Part shown: positions 17,594-28,261 of the stretch, one piece after another
Layout of the letters: each line of letters opens with the position of its first letter
Position numbering within the stretch: position 1 is the first letter of the stretch
Assembly: GCF_041435095.1 (NCBI RefSeq)
Contig: NZ_CP108025.1
Coordinates: 7,378,001-7,442,000, forward strand
DNA: 64,000 bases
Direction: 5' to 3'
From: Kitasatospora sp. NBC_00315
Lineage (GTDB): Bacteria; Actinomycetota; Actinomycetes; Streptomycetales; Streptomycetaceae
Made by a program: the position numbers and the translations under genes
The notes under the pieces: model-generated
Databases searched by the model: none
The model's input: only the letters and a program-made list of their open reading frames with translations
What the model was told of the DNA's origin: nothing

Positions 17594-17721
17594 GGCGGTG
17601 TGGAGTCCTTCGGGCGGCCGGGGGCGAACCGGTGGCGGGCGGTGCACTGCTGGGGCGCCGACGGTGGTTCCCGTCCGGGGAGCGACGGGAGCCCCCGGCG
17701 GCAGGGCCGGTCGGCTGCGGC

Positions 17722-19322
<1,601 letters not shown>

Positions 19323-19326
<4 letters not shown>

Positions 19327-20507
19327 CGGGTGCCCCCGAGGCCGACCGCGTCCAGGAAGGTGCCGAACTTCGCTTCCGTCTCGGCGAGTTCGGCCTCCGG
19401 ATCGGAGGCCGAGACCACACCGGCTCCCGCGAACAGCCGCAGCCGGTCGCCCTGCGACTCGGCGCACCGCAGGGTCACCACCCACTCGCCGTCGCCCCGG
19501 GTGTCCTCCCAGCCGACCACACCTGTGTACAGGCCCCGGTCGAAGGGTTCGAGCGAGCCGATGAGTTCGCGGGCCCGGGCGGTCGGCGTGCCGCAGACGG
19601 CGGGCGTGGGGTGCAGTGCTCTCGCCAGGTCCAGCGAGCTCGTGGCCGGGTCGGCCAGCGTACCGGTGACCGTGGTCGACAGGTGCCACATGGCCGCGGT
19701 GCGTATCAGCACCGGACGCCGGGGAACGCTGAGCTCCCGGCAGAACGGCTCCAGGGCCCGGCGGACGGCCTCCACCACCACGGCGTGCTCGTGCAGGTCC
19801 TTGGGCGACTCCAGCAGGGCGCCCGCCCGGCGGGCGTCCTCGGCGGGGTCGGCGCTGCGCGCCGCCGAACCGGCCAGCGGGTTGGAGACCACCGCGGATC
19901 CCCGGCGGGATACCAGGAGTTCGGGGCTGGCCCCGATCAGGGTCGCGCCCTCGTCGCCGGGGACGGCGAAGGTGTAGCCGTGCGGGTCGCGGTGGATCAG
20001 CCGGCGCAGCATGGTGGGCAGGTCCGCCCCGCCCGGCGCGGTCAGCTCCAGGGTCCGGGCCAGTACGACCTTGCGCAGCCCCGCCTCGCGCGCCATCGCG
20101 CGGACCGCCTCGGCGACCGCCGCCCGGTAGACCTCCGGCGCGGGGACGGGCCGCTGCCGCCAGGACGGACCGCCGGGCGCGGGCACGTCGAGCTGGAGCA
20201 GCGGGTCGTCGCCGACCGGTGCGGCCCACCGGGCGGCGGCCGGTACGACGAGCCGCGCCGGGCGGTCGGCCGAGAACGGTACGGCGCCGACCACGAGCGG
20301 GTTCCGCACGCCCGAGGAGCGGGCCTCGCGCAGCGCCCGGGGGGCGTCGGCCGGGTCGGGCACGGCGTGCGGTGCTCCCTCGGTCAGCAGGGTGCCGCGC
20401 GGGCCGGCGAAGAACGCCGTGGTGGGGCCCGGCCGGTAGGCGGCGAGCAGGGTGCTGCCCTGCGGCCGGGCCGGCGTCGCCTCGTGGGCCTGGGTGGCCG
20501 TGGACAT
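19323..20507 (-). CDS. dhbC: Isochorismate synthase
   Basis: 394 residues from the ATG at 20507, preceded by a GGAG ribosome binding site; a start ten codons upstream is less likely. It is a chorismate-binding (anthranilate synthase component I-like) enzyme converting chorismate to isochorismate, the first committed step to 2,3-DHB. Seen: LIGASPELLV, NPLAGSAAR, LHPTPAVCGTP and YTGVVGW, all conserved in EntC/DhbC. It sits 87 bp after dhbA and is coupled to dhbE by an overlapping stop/start. Confidence 0.95.
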
Positions 20508-20594
20508 GTGTGCTCCGTTCTCCCGGTGCGTGGGCACGGGGACGCTGGCGACCGGGCGGGCGGGGCTCCGGGCCGCGGTGACGCTGACGGGCGG

Positions 20595-21350
20595 TCAGGC
20601 GCGCAGGGTCGCGCCGCCGTCGACGTACAGGTCGTGCATGGTGATGTGCCGGGCGCGGTCGCCCGCGAGGAAGGCCACCGCCTCGGCGACGTCCTCGGGG
20701 GCCGCGATCCGGCCGAGCGGGATGCCGACCCGGTAGGAGGCCGGATCGCCGTCGACGACCCGCTGTTCGGCGCCGGGGTCGGCCCACAGGCCGCGCTGCA
20801 TGTCGGTGTCGGTCGAGCCGGGGGAGACCAGGTTGCACCGCACGCCGTCGCGGGCCAGCTCCAGCCCGAGGCAGCGGGTGAACATGGTGGTGGCTGCCTT
20901 GGAGGCGGCGTACGCGCCCATGGTGGTCCGGGGCACTCCGGCGGCGTTCGAACCCACCGTCACGATGCTGCCGGCCCGGCGCGCGGCCATCCGGCGCCCG
21001 ACGGCCCGACTGGTGTGGAAGACGCCGGTGGTGTTGACGGCGAAGGTCTGCGCCCAGTCGCTGTCAGTGGTCTCCAGGATCGGGGCGATCCGCAGGATCC
21101 CGGCGACGTTGACCAGGATCCCGATCGGGCCGCGTTCCCGCTCGACCTCGGCGACCAGGGAGTCGACCGCCGCGCCGTCCGTGACGTCCAGTGCCGTGGT
21201 GGCCGGTCCGCCCGGTTCGCGGTCGGTGGCCACCACCTGGGCGCCGCGCTCGGCGAGCAGGCGGGCCACCGCGGCGCCGATGCCCCGGGCCGCGCCCGTC
21301 ACCAGGGCGATCCTGCCCCCGAATTCGAGATCGGTGTCGGTCACCCTCAC
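20595..21350 (-). CDS. dhbA: 2,3-Dihydro-2,3-dihydroxybenzoate dehydrogenase (SDR)
   Basis: 251 residues. Classic short-chain dehydrogenase with TGAARGIG for NAD binding, NVAG, a catalytic Ser in TVGSNAAG and the YAASK pair. It oxidises 2,3-dihydro-2,3-dihydroxybenzoate to 2,3-dihydroxybenzoate. Closest in character to EntA/DhbA, and the neighbours dhbC, dhbE and dhbB make the assignment firm. The start is a GTG with a poor ribosome binding site; a second GTG two codons later is also possible. It is the first gene of the iron-regulated minus-strand operon. Confidence 0.94.
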   Translation of the reverse strand: MRVTDTDLEFGGRIALVTGAARGIGAAVARLLAERGAQVVATDREPGGPATTALDVTDGAAVDSLVAEVERERGPIGILVNVAGILRIAPILETTDSDWAQTFAVNTTGVFHTSRAVGRRMAARRAGSIVTVGSNAAGVPRTTMGAYAASKAATTMFTRCLGLELARDGVRCNLVSPGSTDTDMQRGLWADPGAEQRVVDGDPASYRVGIPLGRIAAPEDVAEAVAFLAGDRARHITMHDLYVDGGATLRA

Positions 21351-21480
21351 ACCGCCGCCGACGTGGCCGGGCGTGCGGTGGAGCGGGCGGCCGGGGGACG
21401 CGCGGGAGACGGCATCGGGATCCTTCGGGAGAGAGCGGTCGAGGGCATGGCGGTACGACCGGGCGGGCCCGTCCGCAGGG

Positions 21481-21499
21481 TTAGGTTAGGCTAACCATA
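21481..21499 (-). promoter_or_regulatory. Iron box before the dhb operon
   Basis: TTAGGTTAGGCTAACCATA matches the iron-box consensus at 17 of 19 positions. It lies 131 bp upstream of the dhbA start, within the 325-bp intergenic region 21351-21675, which also serves the divergent sulfatase-activating gene. Nothing else recognisable was seen in that gap apart from GC-rich sequence. The site should place the dhb-dhbB-ATPase-GNAT operon under DtxR-family iron control. Confidence 0.92.
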
Positions 21500-21675
21500 G
21501 CCTGATCGACCGCCGGGGTCCATGTCGCGCTCCCGCTGATCCGCCGCCGGGCCGACCCCTCGTCAGCCCGGCGGTCGGGCGGCCCCGCCTCCCCTCCGAC
21601 CGCCGCGCCCGCCGGGCCGGACGGCCGGCTCATATGATCAAGGAACGGTCCCAAACCAACGCCGGGAGAGCCGAC

Positions 21676-22674
21676 ATGAAGGAAGCCGCGCCCAGCGCGA
21701 ACAGCTGCTGCCCGCCCTCGCGCGCGAGCGGCGCCCGCCCGGCCGATCCCGGGCCGGTGGTCCCGGTGGGCGCCGCCCAGGGGTCCGGCCCCGGGCCGGA
21801 GCCCCGATCGGGCGCCGCGGCCGGGCGCGCCGGCACGGTGCTGCTGCCCGGCGGGCCGTTCCTGATGGGCACCGAGGACCCGGAGGGCTTTCCGGCCGAC
21901 GGCGAGGGCCCGGTCCGGGAGGTCACGGTCCGGCCCTTCCTGATCGACGTGCACGCCGTCTCCAACCGCCGGTTCGGCGCATTCGTCGACGCCACCGACC
22001 ATGTGACCGAGGCGGAGCGGTTCGGCTGGTCCTACGTGTTCGCCGGCTTCCTGCCCGGGGCGCTACGCCGGGGCGCGCCGCGACCGGCCGAGACGCCCTG
22101 GTGGTGCGGGGTGGAGGGCGCCCGGTGGCGGGAGCCGGAGGGACCGGGCAGCGGGCTCGACGGCCGCGCCGACCATCCGGTGGTGCACGTCGCCTGGAGC
22201 GACGCGGCCGCCTACTGCCGCTGGGCCGGGAAGCGACTGCCGACGGAGGCCGAGTGGGAGTACGCGGCCCGGGGCGGGTTGGAGCAGCGCCGCTACCCCT
22301 GGGGCGACGAGTTGGACCAGGACGGGCGGTACCGCTGCAACATCTGGCGCGGGAGGTTCCCGACCAGGAACACCGCCGAGGACGGCTACCGGGGCACCGC
22401 GCCGGTCGACGCCTTCGCGCCCAACGGGTACGGCCTGTACAACGTGGCGGGCAACGTCTGGGAGTGGTGCGCCGACCGGTGGGGCACCGACCACCCGGCC
22501 GGGCCGCTCACCGCGCCCACCGGCCCCGCGAGCGGCGGGGCGAGGGTGATGCGCGGCGGCTCGTACCTGTGCCACCACTCCTACTGCAACCGCTACCGGG
22601 TGGCCGCGCGGACCGGCAACACCCCGGACAGCACCTCCGGGAACGTCGGCTTCCGCTGCGCCGGGGACGTCTGA
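21676..22674 (+). CDS. Formylglycine-generating enzyme (sulfatase activator)
   Basis: 332 residues from the ATG at 21676, chosen over one 42 bp upstream because GGGAGAG precedes it at good spacing. The FGE-sulfatase fold is evident: GTVLLPGGPFLMGT, HPVVHVAWSDAAAYCRWAGK, LPTEAEWEYAARGG, YPWGD, NVAGNVWEWCAD and GGSYLCHHSYC. Cys 299 and Cys 304 in that last motif correspond to the two copper-binding active-site cysteines of true FGEs, so this one should be active. It oxidises the Cys of CxPxR sulfatases to formylglycine in the cytosol; a matching sulfatase lies 4 kb downstream. The N-terminal 50 residues are low in complexity. Confidence 0.95.
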   Translation: MKEAAPSANSCCPPSRASGARPADPGPVVPVGAAQGSGPGPEPRSGAAAGRAGTVLLPGGPFLMGTEDPEGFPADGEGPVREVTVRPFLIDVHAVSNRRFGAFVDATDHVTEAERFGWSYVFAGFLPGALRRGAPRPAETPWWCGVEGARWREPEGPGSGLDGRADHPVVHVAWSDAAAYCRWAGKRLPTEAEWEYAARGGLEQRRYPWGDELDQDGRYRCNIWRGRFPTRNTAEDGYRGTAPVDAFAPNGYGLYNVAGNVWEWCADRWGTDHPAGPLTAPTGPASGGARVMRGGSYLCHHSYCNRYRVAARTGNTPDSTSGNVGFRCAGDV

Positions 22675-22744
22675 GCCCCCGTCGGTCGGCGCCGTACGGG
22701 CGGCACCGGGCGGCCCGGGAGTCCGCCATTGCAACCGCATGAAC

Positions 22745-22771
22745 ATTTTTCCGGGGTGTTGACGAAAAAAT
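22745..22771. promoter_or_regulatory. AT-rich inverted repeat, probable ROK operator/promoter
   Basis: ATTTTTC (22745-22751) and GAAAAAAT (22764-22771) form an inverted repeat separated by 12 bp. It is strikingly AT-rich in this genome and ends 13 bp before the ROK gene start. A TTGACG hexamer (22759-22764) inside it could be a -35 element. The position suits autoregulation by the ROK protein. Confidence 0.6.
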
Positions 22772-22783
22772 ACGGGCGTCAGC

Positions 22784-24097
22784 ATGCTGGGCGGCATGCA
22801 CAATCACGGTGGCCCGCTGGCGCAGCTGAGACGCGGGCACGAGCAGCTCGTCCTCGGCCTGCTGCGCAGGCACGGCCCGCTCAGCCGGGGAGAGCTGGGC
22901 CGGCACGCCGGGCTCTCCCGGACGACCCTGTACGACATCGTCGGCGGCCTGATCGCCGCCGGAGCGGTGGTGGCCGCGGCGAAGGACCCGGGCCCGCGCC
23001 GACGCGGCCGTCCGGTCGAACTGCTGACCCTCGATCCGGCGGCCGGTCAGGCGATCGGGATCGACTTCGCCCGGCGCGCCGTGCACGTGGCGGCCGTCAA
23101 CGTCGCGCACGAGCTGATCGGCTCCGCGACCGAGGCACACCCCGCCGACCTGCCGTGGGCGGACCGGATCGACCTCGCCGAGCGGCTGGTCGCCACCCTG
23201 GCCGGCGGCGCGCTGCGGCTGGGACCGGTCGGCGCGGTCGGCGCGATCGGGGTCGGAGTGGTCGGACCGGTCGGCCGCACCGGACCGCCTCCCGCGCTCC
23301 CCGCCCCGCCGCCCCCGCCGCCCGCACCGTCGTCCGCTGCCGCTGCCGCTGCCGGTGCCGGTGCCGGTGCCGGTGCAGGAGCCGGAACGGCCGGCGCCGG
23401 GGGCGGCCCGGCGCAGGGGCTTGCGGCGCTGCTCGGCGAGCGCTTCGGGGCGCCCGTGCTGCTCGACAACAACACCCGCCTGGCGGCCCTCGCCGAGGCC
23501 ACCTGGGGTGCCGCGGCCGGTTGTGAGGACGTGGTCTACCTGCGGCTGTCGCACGGCGTCGGGGGTGGACTGGTGGTCGGCGGCTCGCTGCACCGCGGAG
23601 TGGACGGCCTGTCCGGCGAGTTCGGGCACATCACCGTCGACCCGGCCGGCGCCCCCTGCGAGTGCGGCGGCGCCGGCTGCCTGGAGACGGTGGCCTCGGT
23701 CGGCGCGGTGCTCGGCGCACACCGCGCGGCCGGCGGCGCCGCCGAGGACCTGCCCGCCCTGCTCGCGGCGGTCGACGCCGGCGACCCGGCGGCGCTCGCC
23801 CTGCTGGCCACGGTCGGCGACCGGGTGGGCTCGGTGCTCGCCGCCGTCTGCAACGCGCTCGGCCCGGGCGTGATCGTGCTCGGAGGCGAACTCGCCGAGG
23901 CCGGCCCGGCCCTCGTCGGCGCCGTCGAGCGGGCGCTCGACGCCCACGCGCTGCCGGTCTCCCGAGGCCGGGTGACGATCGGCCGGGCCTCCCTGGGCGA
24001 GGCCGGCGGCGCCCTCGGCGGGATCGCCCTGGTCCTGCGCGAGTCACCGCTGCTCGCCCGCTACCCGGCGCAGCCGGAACCGAAGGAGGACGTATGA
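22784..24097 (+). CDS. ROK-family transcriptional regulator of the sulfatase/transport operon
   Basis: 437 residues. A winged-helix DNA-binding region (about 20-70, with GLSRTTLYDIV) precedes a ROK sugar-kinase-like domain with LLDNNTRLAALAE, a GHITVD motif and the zinc cluster (His 282, Cys 292, 294 and 299). Residues 165-210 are a Pro/Ala/Gly run inserted in the first lobe of the ROK domain and encoded by a GCCGGT/GCCGCT microsatellite. ROK repressors usually bind a sugar or sugar phosphate, suggesting the operon responds to a carbohydrate. The next gene starts within its stop codon. A second ATG four codons in is an equally possible start; neither has a good ribosome binding site. Confidence 0.92.
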   Translation: MLGGMHNHGGPLAQLRRGHEQLVLGLLRRHGPLSRGELGRHAGLSRTTLYDIVGGLIAAGAVVAAAKDPGPRRRGRPVELLTLDPAAGQAIGIDFARRAVHVAAVNVAHELIGSATEAHPADLPWADRIDLAERLVATLAGGALRLGPVGAVGAIGVGVVGPVGRTGPPPALPAPPPPPPAPSSAAAAAAGAGAGAGAGAGTAGAGGGPAQGLAALLGERFGAPVLLDNNTRLAALAEATWGAAAGCEDVVYLRLSHGVGGGLVVGGSLHRGVDGLSGEFGHITVDPAGAPCECGGAGCLETVASVGAVLGAHRAAGGAAEDLPALLAAVDAGDPAALALLATVGDRVGSVLAAVCNALGPGVIVLGGELAEAGPALVGAVERALDAHALPVSRGRVTIGRASLGEAGGALGGIALVLRESPLLARYPAQPEPKEDV

Positions 24098-24924
24098 GCA
24101 GGGCCGACACCGCCACGGACGTGCCGGCCGCCGCGACACGCGGGCGGCCCGCCCCGGCGGCGGAGCGCGCCCCCCGGCGCCGTCCGCGGCCACTGTGGCT
24201 CAACCTCGCCGCGCTCGGCGTCGGCCTGGCCGGCTGGGCGCTGCTGGCGGCGACCGGGGTGCAGGGCCTGCCCGGGCCGGTCGCGGTGGCCCAGCGGGCC
24301 GGCGAGCTGATCGCGGACGGCACCCTCCCGGACGACGTCCTGGCCAGCCTGCGCCGGGTGCTCATCGGCTTCGCGCTCGGCACCCTGGCCGCGGTGCCGG
24401 TCGGCTTCCTGATGGGCTGGTACCCCGTGGCACGCGGGCTGCTGGAGCCCTACGTCCAGTTCTTCCGGACCATCCCGCCCCTGGCGCTGATCCCGCTGGC
24501 GGTGGTCCTGCTGGGCATCGGCGAGGTGCCGAAGGTCTTCGTGATCTTCCTGGCTGCCTTCCTGTCCAGCGTGGTGGCGGCCTTCCAGGGGGTGATCGGC
24601 GTGGACCGGACGCTGATCGACGCCGCCCGGGTGCTCGGAGCCAGGGACGGCACCATCTTCCTCAAGGTCGTGGTGCCGGCCTCCGCGCCGTTCATCCTGG
24701 TCGGCATGCGGATCGGCCTCGGTTCGGCCTGGGGCACCCTGGTGGCAGCCGAACTGATCGCGGCCCAGGAGGGTCTGGGCTTCCGGATGCAGCAGGCCGA
24801 GCTCTACTACGACCTCCCCACGATCTTCGTGGGCCTGATCGCGATCGGCCTGCTCGGTCTGCTCATGGACCGGCTGCTGCTGCTCGCCGAACGACGCCTC
24901 ACCGGCTGGCAGGAGCGACGATGA
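24094..24924 (+). CDS. SsuC/TauC-like ABC transporter permease
   Basis: 276 residues from an ATG overlapping the ROK stop by 4 bp. After a basic tail there are six predicted membrane helices and the EAA loop region DAARVLGARDGTIFLKVVVP, typical of the sulfonate/taurine/nitrate permease group (FFRTIPPLALIPL is also typical). It forms the channel of an importer together with the next two genes. The location before a sulfatase gene suggests a sulfate ester or sulfonated compound is taken up; similar transporters (AtsB/AtsC) import aryl sulfates in Pseudomonas. The substrate itself is inferred. Confidence 0.92.
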   Translation: MSRADTATDVPAAATRGRPAPAAERAPRRRPRPLWLNLAALGVGLAGWALLAATGVQGLPGPVAVAQRAGELIADGTLPDDVLASLRRVLIGFALGTLAAVPVGFLMGWYPVARGLLEPYVQFFRTIPPLALIPLAVVLLGIGEVPKVFVIFLAAFLSSVVAAFQGVIGVDRTLIDAARVLGARDGTIFLKVVVPASAPFILVGMRIGLGSAWGTLVAAELIAAQEGLGFRMQQAELYYDLPTIFVGLIAIGLLGLLMDRLLLLAERRLTGWQERR

Positions 24925-25700
24925 ACGCCAAGATCTCCTTCCGGGACGTCTCGCGGACCTACCGGGTCAACGACGCGGACTTCACCGCGGTCGACCACGT
25001 CTCGCTGGACGTCGCCGACCGGGAGTTCGTCACCGTGGTCGGCCCGTCCGGCTGCGGCAAGAGCACGCTGCTCGGCATGGCCGCCGGCCTGGTCGCACCG
25101 ACCGGGGGAGAGGTGCTCGTGGACGGCCGGGCGGTCACCGGCCCCGGGCCCGACCGGGGTGTCATCTTCCAGCAGTACGCGCTCTTTCCGTGGCTGACCG
25201 TGCGGGGCAACGTCGAGTTCGGCCTGAAGGTGGCCGCGGTGCCGGCCGCCGAACGCCGCCGGCGCGCCGACCGGGCGATCGAGCTGGTCGGCCTCGGCGA
25301 CTTCGCCGACGCGCTGCCCAAGACGCTCTCCGGCGGCATGAAGCAGCGCTGCGCCATCGCCCGGGCGTACGCCGTCGACCCCGAAGTCCTGCTGATGGAC
25401 GAGCCGTTCGGCGCGCTCGACGCGCTCACCCGGGTCCAGCTGCAGGACCAGCTGCTGGAGACCTGGAGCCGGCAGCGCCGGACCGTCCTGTTCATCACCC
25501 ACGACGTGGACGAGGCCGTCTACCTGGCCGGCCGGGTGATCGTGATGGCCGCCAGGCCGGGCCGGATCCACAGCGTGATCGACGTGGATCTGCCCTACCC
25601 CCGGACGGAGGAGATCCGGCTCTCGCCCGGGTTCGCCCGCCTGCGCAACCAGGTCTGGCACGCCGTCTACCACCAGCCGGCGGTCGCCGCCGCACGCTGA
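24921..25700 (+). CDS. SsuB/TauB-like ABC transporter ATPase
   Basis: 259 residues from the ATG at 24921, overlapping the permease stop by 4 bp. Walker A GPSGCGKST, Q-loop FQQYALFPWLTV, signature LSGGMKQRCA, Walker B LLMDEPFGALD and the THDVDEA switch are all present, as in the sulfonate/nitrate/taurine ATPase subfamily. It powers import through the preceding permease. A 93-bp gap with a GAAGGA ribosome binding site separates it from the binding protein. Confidence 0.94.
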   Translation: MNAKISFRDVSRTYRVNDADFTAVDHVSLDVADREFVTVVGPSGCGKSTLLGMAAGLVAPTGGEVLVDGRAVTGPGPDRGVIFQQYALFPWLTVRGNVEFGLKVAAVPAAERRRRADRAIELVGLGDFADALPKTLSGGMKQRCAIARAYAVDPEVLLMDEPFGALDALTRVQLQDQLLETWSRQRRTVLFITHDVDEAVYLAGRVIVMAARPGRIHSVIDVDLPYPRTEEIRLSPGFARLRNQVWHAVYHQPAVAAAR

Positions 25701-25793
25701 CCCGCCCACCCGCCCCGCCTCTCGCCCCGTCTCTCGTGCCGCGCCGCTGCACACGCTCCGCACACCCGCACACTCCCGAAGGACTCCCACGCC

Positions 25794-26774
25794 ATGCGTA
25801 TACTCCAGCGCGCCCTCGCGGCGGCCTCCGTGGCGACCCTGCTGTCGCTCTCCGTGACGGCCTGCTCCGACGGCGCCGCCGCCGGGGCCCAGAAGGTCCG
25901 CTTCGGCTACATCAGCGACTTCAACGGCGCGAGCCTGCTGGCCATCGCCGACAAGCAGGGCCTCTGGAAGGAGCAGGGACTCAGCCCCGAGGCCAAGGTG
26001 TTCACCAACGGGCCGCTGCAGATCACCGCGCTGGGCGCGGGCGACCTCGACTTCGGCTACATCGGCCCCGGCGCGATCTGGCTGCCCGCCTCCGGCAAGG
26101 CGAAGATCGTCGCGATCGACACCCTCACGTACGCCGACCGGGTGATCGCCCAGCCCGGCATCGCCTCGGTGAAGGATCTCAAGGGCAAGAAGGTCGGGGT
26201 GCCGGCCGGCACCTCCGGCGAGATGGTGCTCAACCTCGCGCTCCAGCAGGCCGGCATGAGCCCCAAGGACGTCCAGAAGGTGCCGATGGACGCCGCCACC
26301 ATCGTCTCGGCCTTCGCCGCCGGCCAGATCGACGCGGCGGGCATCTGGTACCCCCTGATCGACACCATCAAGGCCAGGAAGCCCGGTCTGACCGAGGTCG
26401 CCAGCACCCGCGACCTCGACGGACGGGCCTTCCCGACCGCCTTCGTCTCGGGGACGAAGACCGACCCGAAGCTCACCGAGAAGGTCGTCAAGGTGCTGCA
26501 GAAGGCCAACGACTGGCGCGCCGCGCACCCCGACGAGGCGATCACCGAGGCCGCCGCCCTGCTGAGACTGGACCCGGCCAAGGTGAAGGCCGACGCCGCC
26601 AACGTGCAGACCATGACCACCGCCGAGCTGGTCGCCAGGACCGAGGACGGCACGGTGGGGACCTGGCTCAAGGGCCTCGGCGACTTCTTCGTCGCCACCG
26701 GCCAGTTGCCCTCCTCGCCGGACCCGTCGGCCTACTACTCCGGCGACCTCTACACGAAGGCGTACGGGAAGTGA
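25794..26774 (+). CDS. Substrate-binding lipoprotein, SsuA/AtsR-like
   Basis: 326 residues. A signal peptide with the lipobox LSVTAC puts Cys 24 as the lipid-anchored residue on the outer face of the membrane. The mature part has the NMT1/SsuA two-lobe fold with VRFGYISDFNGASLL, GLWKEQGL, GDLDFGYIGPGA and KDLKGKKVGVPAGTSGE. It would capture the substrate for the SsuCB-like importer. The neighbouring sulfatase, whose gene overlaps its stop (GTGA), points to a sulfate ester or sulfonate as ligand. Confidence 0.93.
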   Translation: MRILQRALAAASVATLLSLSVTACSDGAAAGAQKVRFGYISDFNGASLLAIADKQGLWKEQGLSPEAKVFTNGPLQITALGAGDLDFGYIGPGAIWLPASGKAKIVAIDTLTYADRVIAQPGIASVKDLKGKKVGVPAGTSGEMVLNLALQQAGMSPKDVQKVPMDAATIVSAFAAGQIDAAGIWYPLIDTIKARKPGLTEVASTRDLDGRAFPTAFVSGTKTDPKLTEKVVKVLQKANDWRAAHPDEAITEAAALLRLDPAKVKADAANVQTMTTAELVARTEDGTVGTWLKGLGDFFVATGQLPSSPDPSAYYSGDLYTKAYGK

Positions 26775-28261
26775 ACCTGCTCTTCCTGATGACCGACCAG
26801 CACCGGGTCGACACCCTCGGCTGCTACGGCAACCCGCACGTCGCCACCCCCCACCTGGACCGGCTGGCGGCCACCGGCACCCGCTTCGAACGGTTCTACA
26901 CCCCCACCGCCATCTGCACCCCGGCCCGCGCCAGTCTGCTGACCGGCCAGGCGCCCTTCCGGCACCGGCTGCTGGCCAACCAGGAGCGCAACGTCGGGTA
27001 CCTGGAGGACCTGCGCGCGGACGTCTTCACCTTCGCCGGAGCGCTGCGCGAGCACGGGTACCGGCTCGGCCTGATCGGCAAGTGGCACGGCGGCACCGAG
27101 CGCAACGCGGCCTCGTACGGCTTCGAGGGGCCGGACCTGCCGGGCTGGCACAACCCGGTCGACCATCCCGACTACCTGGCCCACCTCGCCGAGCGGGGCC
27201 TGCCGCCCTACCGGATCTCCGAGCCGATCCGCGGCACCACACCCAACGGCAACCCCAGCAACCTGCTCGCGGCCCGGCTGCACCAGCCGGTGGAGGCGAC
27301 CTTCGAGTACTACCTCGCCACCCGGGCCATCGAGCAGTTGGAGCGGTACGCCGCCGATCCGGACGGCCGTCCGTTCTACCTGGCCACCCACTTCTTCGGA
27401 CCGCACCTGCCCTACCTGCTGCCCGACGAGTACTTCGACCTGTACGACCCGGAGCTGGTCGAGCTGCCGCCGTCGATCGCCGAGACCTTCGAGGGCAAGC
27501 CGCCGGTCCAGCGCAACTACAGCGAGCACTGGGCCTTCGACACCATCCCGATCGAGGTCAGCCGCAAGCTGATCGCGGTGTACTGGGGCTACGTCACGCT
27601 CATCGACGAACAGATCGGGCGCATCCTCACCCGGCTGGACGAACTCGGCCTCGCCGAAAACACCTCGGTGTTCTTCACGGCCGACCACGGCGAGTTCACC
27701 GGTGCGCACCGCCTGCACGACAAGGGCCCGGCGATGTACGAGGACATCTACCGCATCCCCGGCATCCTCCGGGTGCCCGGCGCCGCTCCGCAGGTGCGCG
27801 GGGAACTCGTCTCGCTCACCGACTGCACCGCGACCATCCTGGACCTCGCCGGCCTGGACACCGCACCCGCCGTCGACAGCCGCAGCCTGCTGCCGCTGGT
27901 CCGCGGCGAGCGGCCGCCCTGGGCGGCCGAACTGGTCGCCGAGTACCACGGCCACCATTTCCCGTACCCGCAGCGGATGATCCGCGACGACCGCTACAAG
28001 CTGGTCGTCAACCCCGAGTCGGTCAACGAGCTGTACGACCTGGAGCAGGATCCGCACGAACTGGCCAACCGCTACCGCCACCCCGAACTGCACGCCGTGC
28101 GAGGCCGGTTGATGCGGCGGTTGTACGACCTGCTGCGGGAGCGGGGCGACAACTTCTACCACTGGATGACGCCGATGTACGACATCGGTGCCGCCGACCA
28201 CGACCCGAGCCTGAGTGCCTTCGAGCCGGGCCGGGCACCCACCACCGAGGAGAGGTCATGA
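26771..28261 (+). CDS. Formylglycine-dependent type I sulfatase, cytosolic
   Basis: 496 residues from a GTG overlapping the binding-protein stop. The N-terminus LLFLMTDQHRVDTLGCYGNP carries metal-binding Asp 9, and the sulfatase signature ICTPARASLLTG has Cys 49 in CxPxR, the site converted to formylglycine. GKWHGG and FFTADHGEFTGAHRLHDKG complete the catalytic set. There is no signal peptide, so it should act on an imported sulfate ester and release sulfate inside the cell. The FGE gene upstream supplies its activation. The closest groups are choline-sulfatase-like enzymes and N-acetylglucosamine or other sugar sulfatases; the substrate is not readable from sequence. Its stop overlaps the GH43 start (ATGA). 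Confidence 0.94.
   Translation: MNLLFLMTDQHRVDTLGCYGNPHVATPHLDRLAATGTRFERFYTPTAICTPARASLLTGQAPFRHRLLANQERNVGYLEDLRADVFTFAGALREHGYRLGLIGKWHGGTERNAASYGFEGPDLPGWHNPVDHPDYLAHLAERGLPPYRISEPIRGTTPNGNPSNLLAARLHQPVEATFEYYLATRAIEQLERYAADPDGRPFYLATHFFGPHLPYLLPDEYFDLYDPELVELPPSIAETFEGKPPVQRNYSEHWAFDTIPIEVSRKLIAVYWGYVTLIDEQIGRILTRLDELGLAENTSVFFTADHGEFTGAHRLHDKGPAMYEDIYRIPGILRVPGAAPQVRGELVSLTDCTATILDLAGLDTAPAVDSRSLLPLVRGERPPWAAELVAEYHGHHFPYPQRMIRDDRYKLVVNPESVNELYDLEQDPHELANRYRHPELHAVRGRLMRRLYDLLRERGDNFYHWMTPMYDIGAADHDPSLSAFEPGRAPTTEERS

Noticed and set aside
19327..20838. Upstream extension of the dhbE frame
   Set aside because: The extra 504 codons lie antiparallel in frame over dhbC and look like Arg-rich shadow sequence; the GTG overlapping the dhbC stop gives the normal EntE length.
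21634..21675. Earlier ATG for the formylglycine-generating enzyme
   Set aside because: No ribosome binding site at this ATG, whereas the second ATG at 21676 has GGGAGAG; the extra 14 residues are not conserved.
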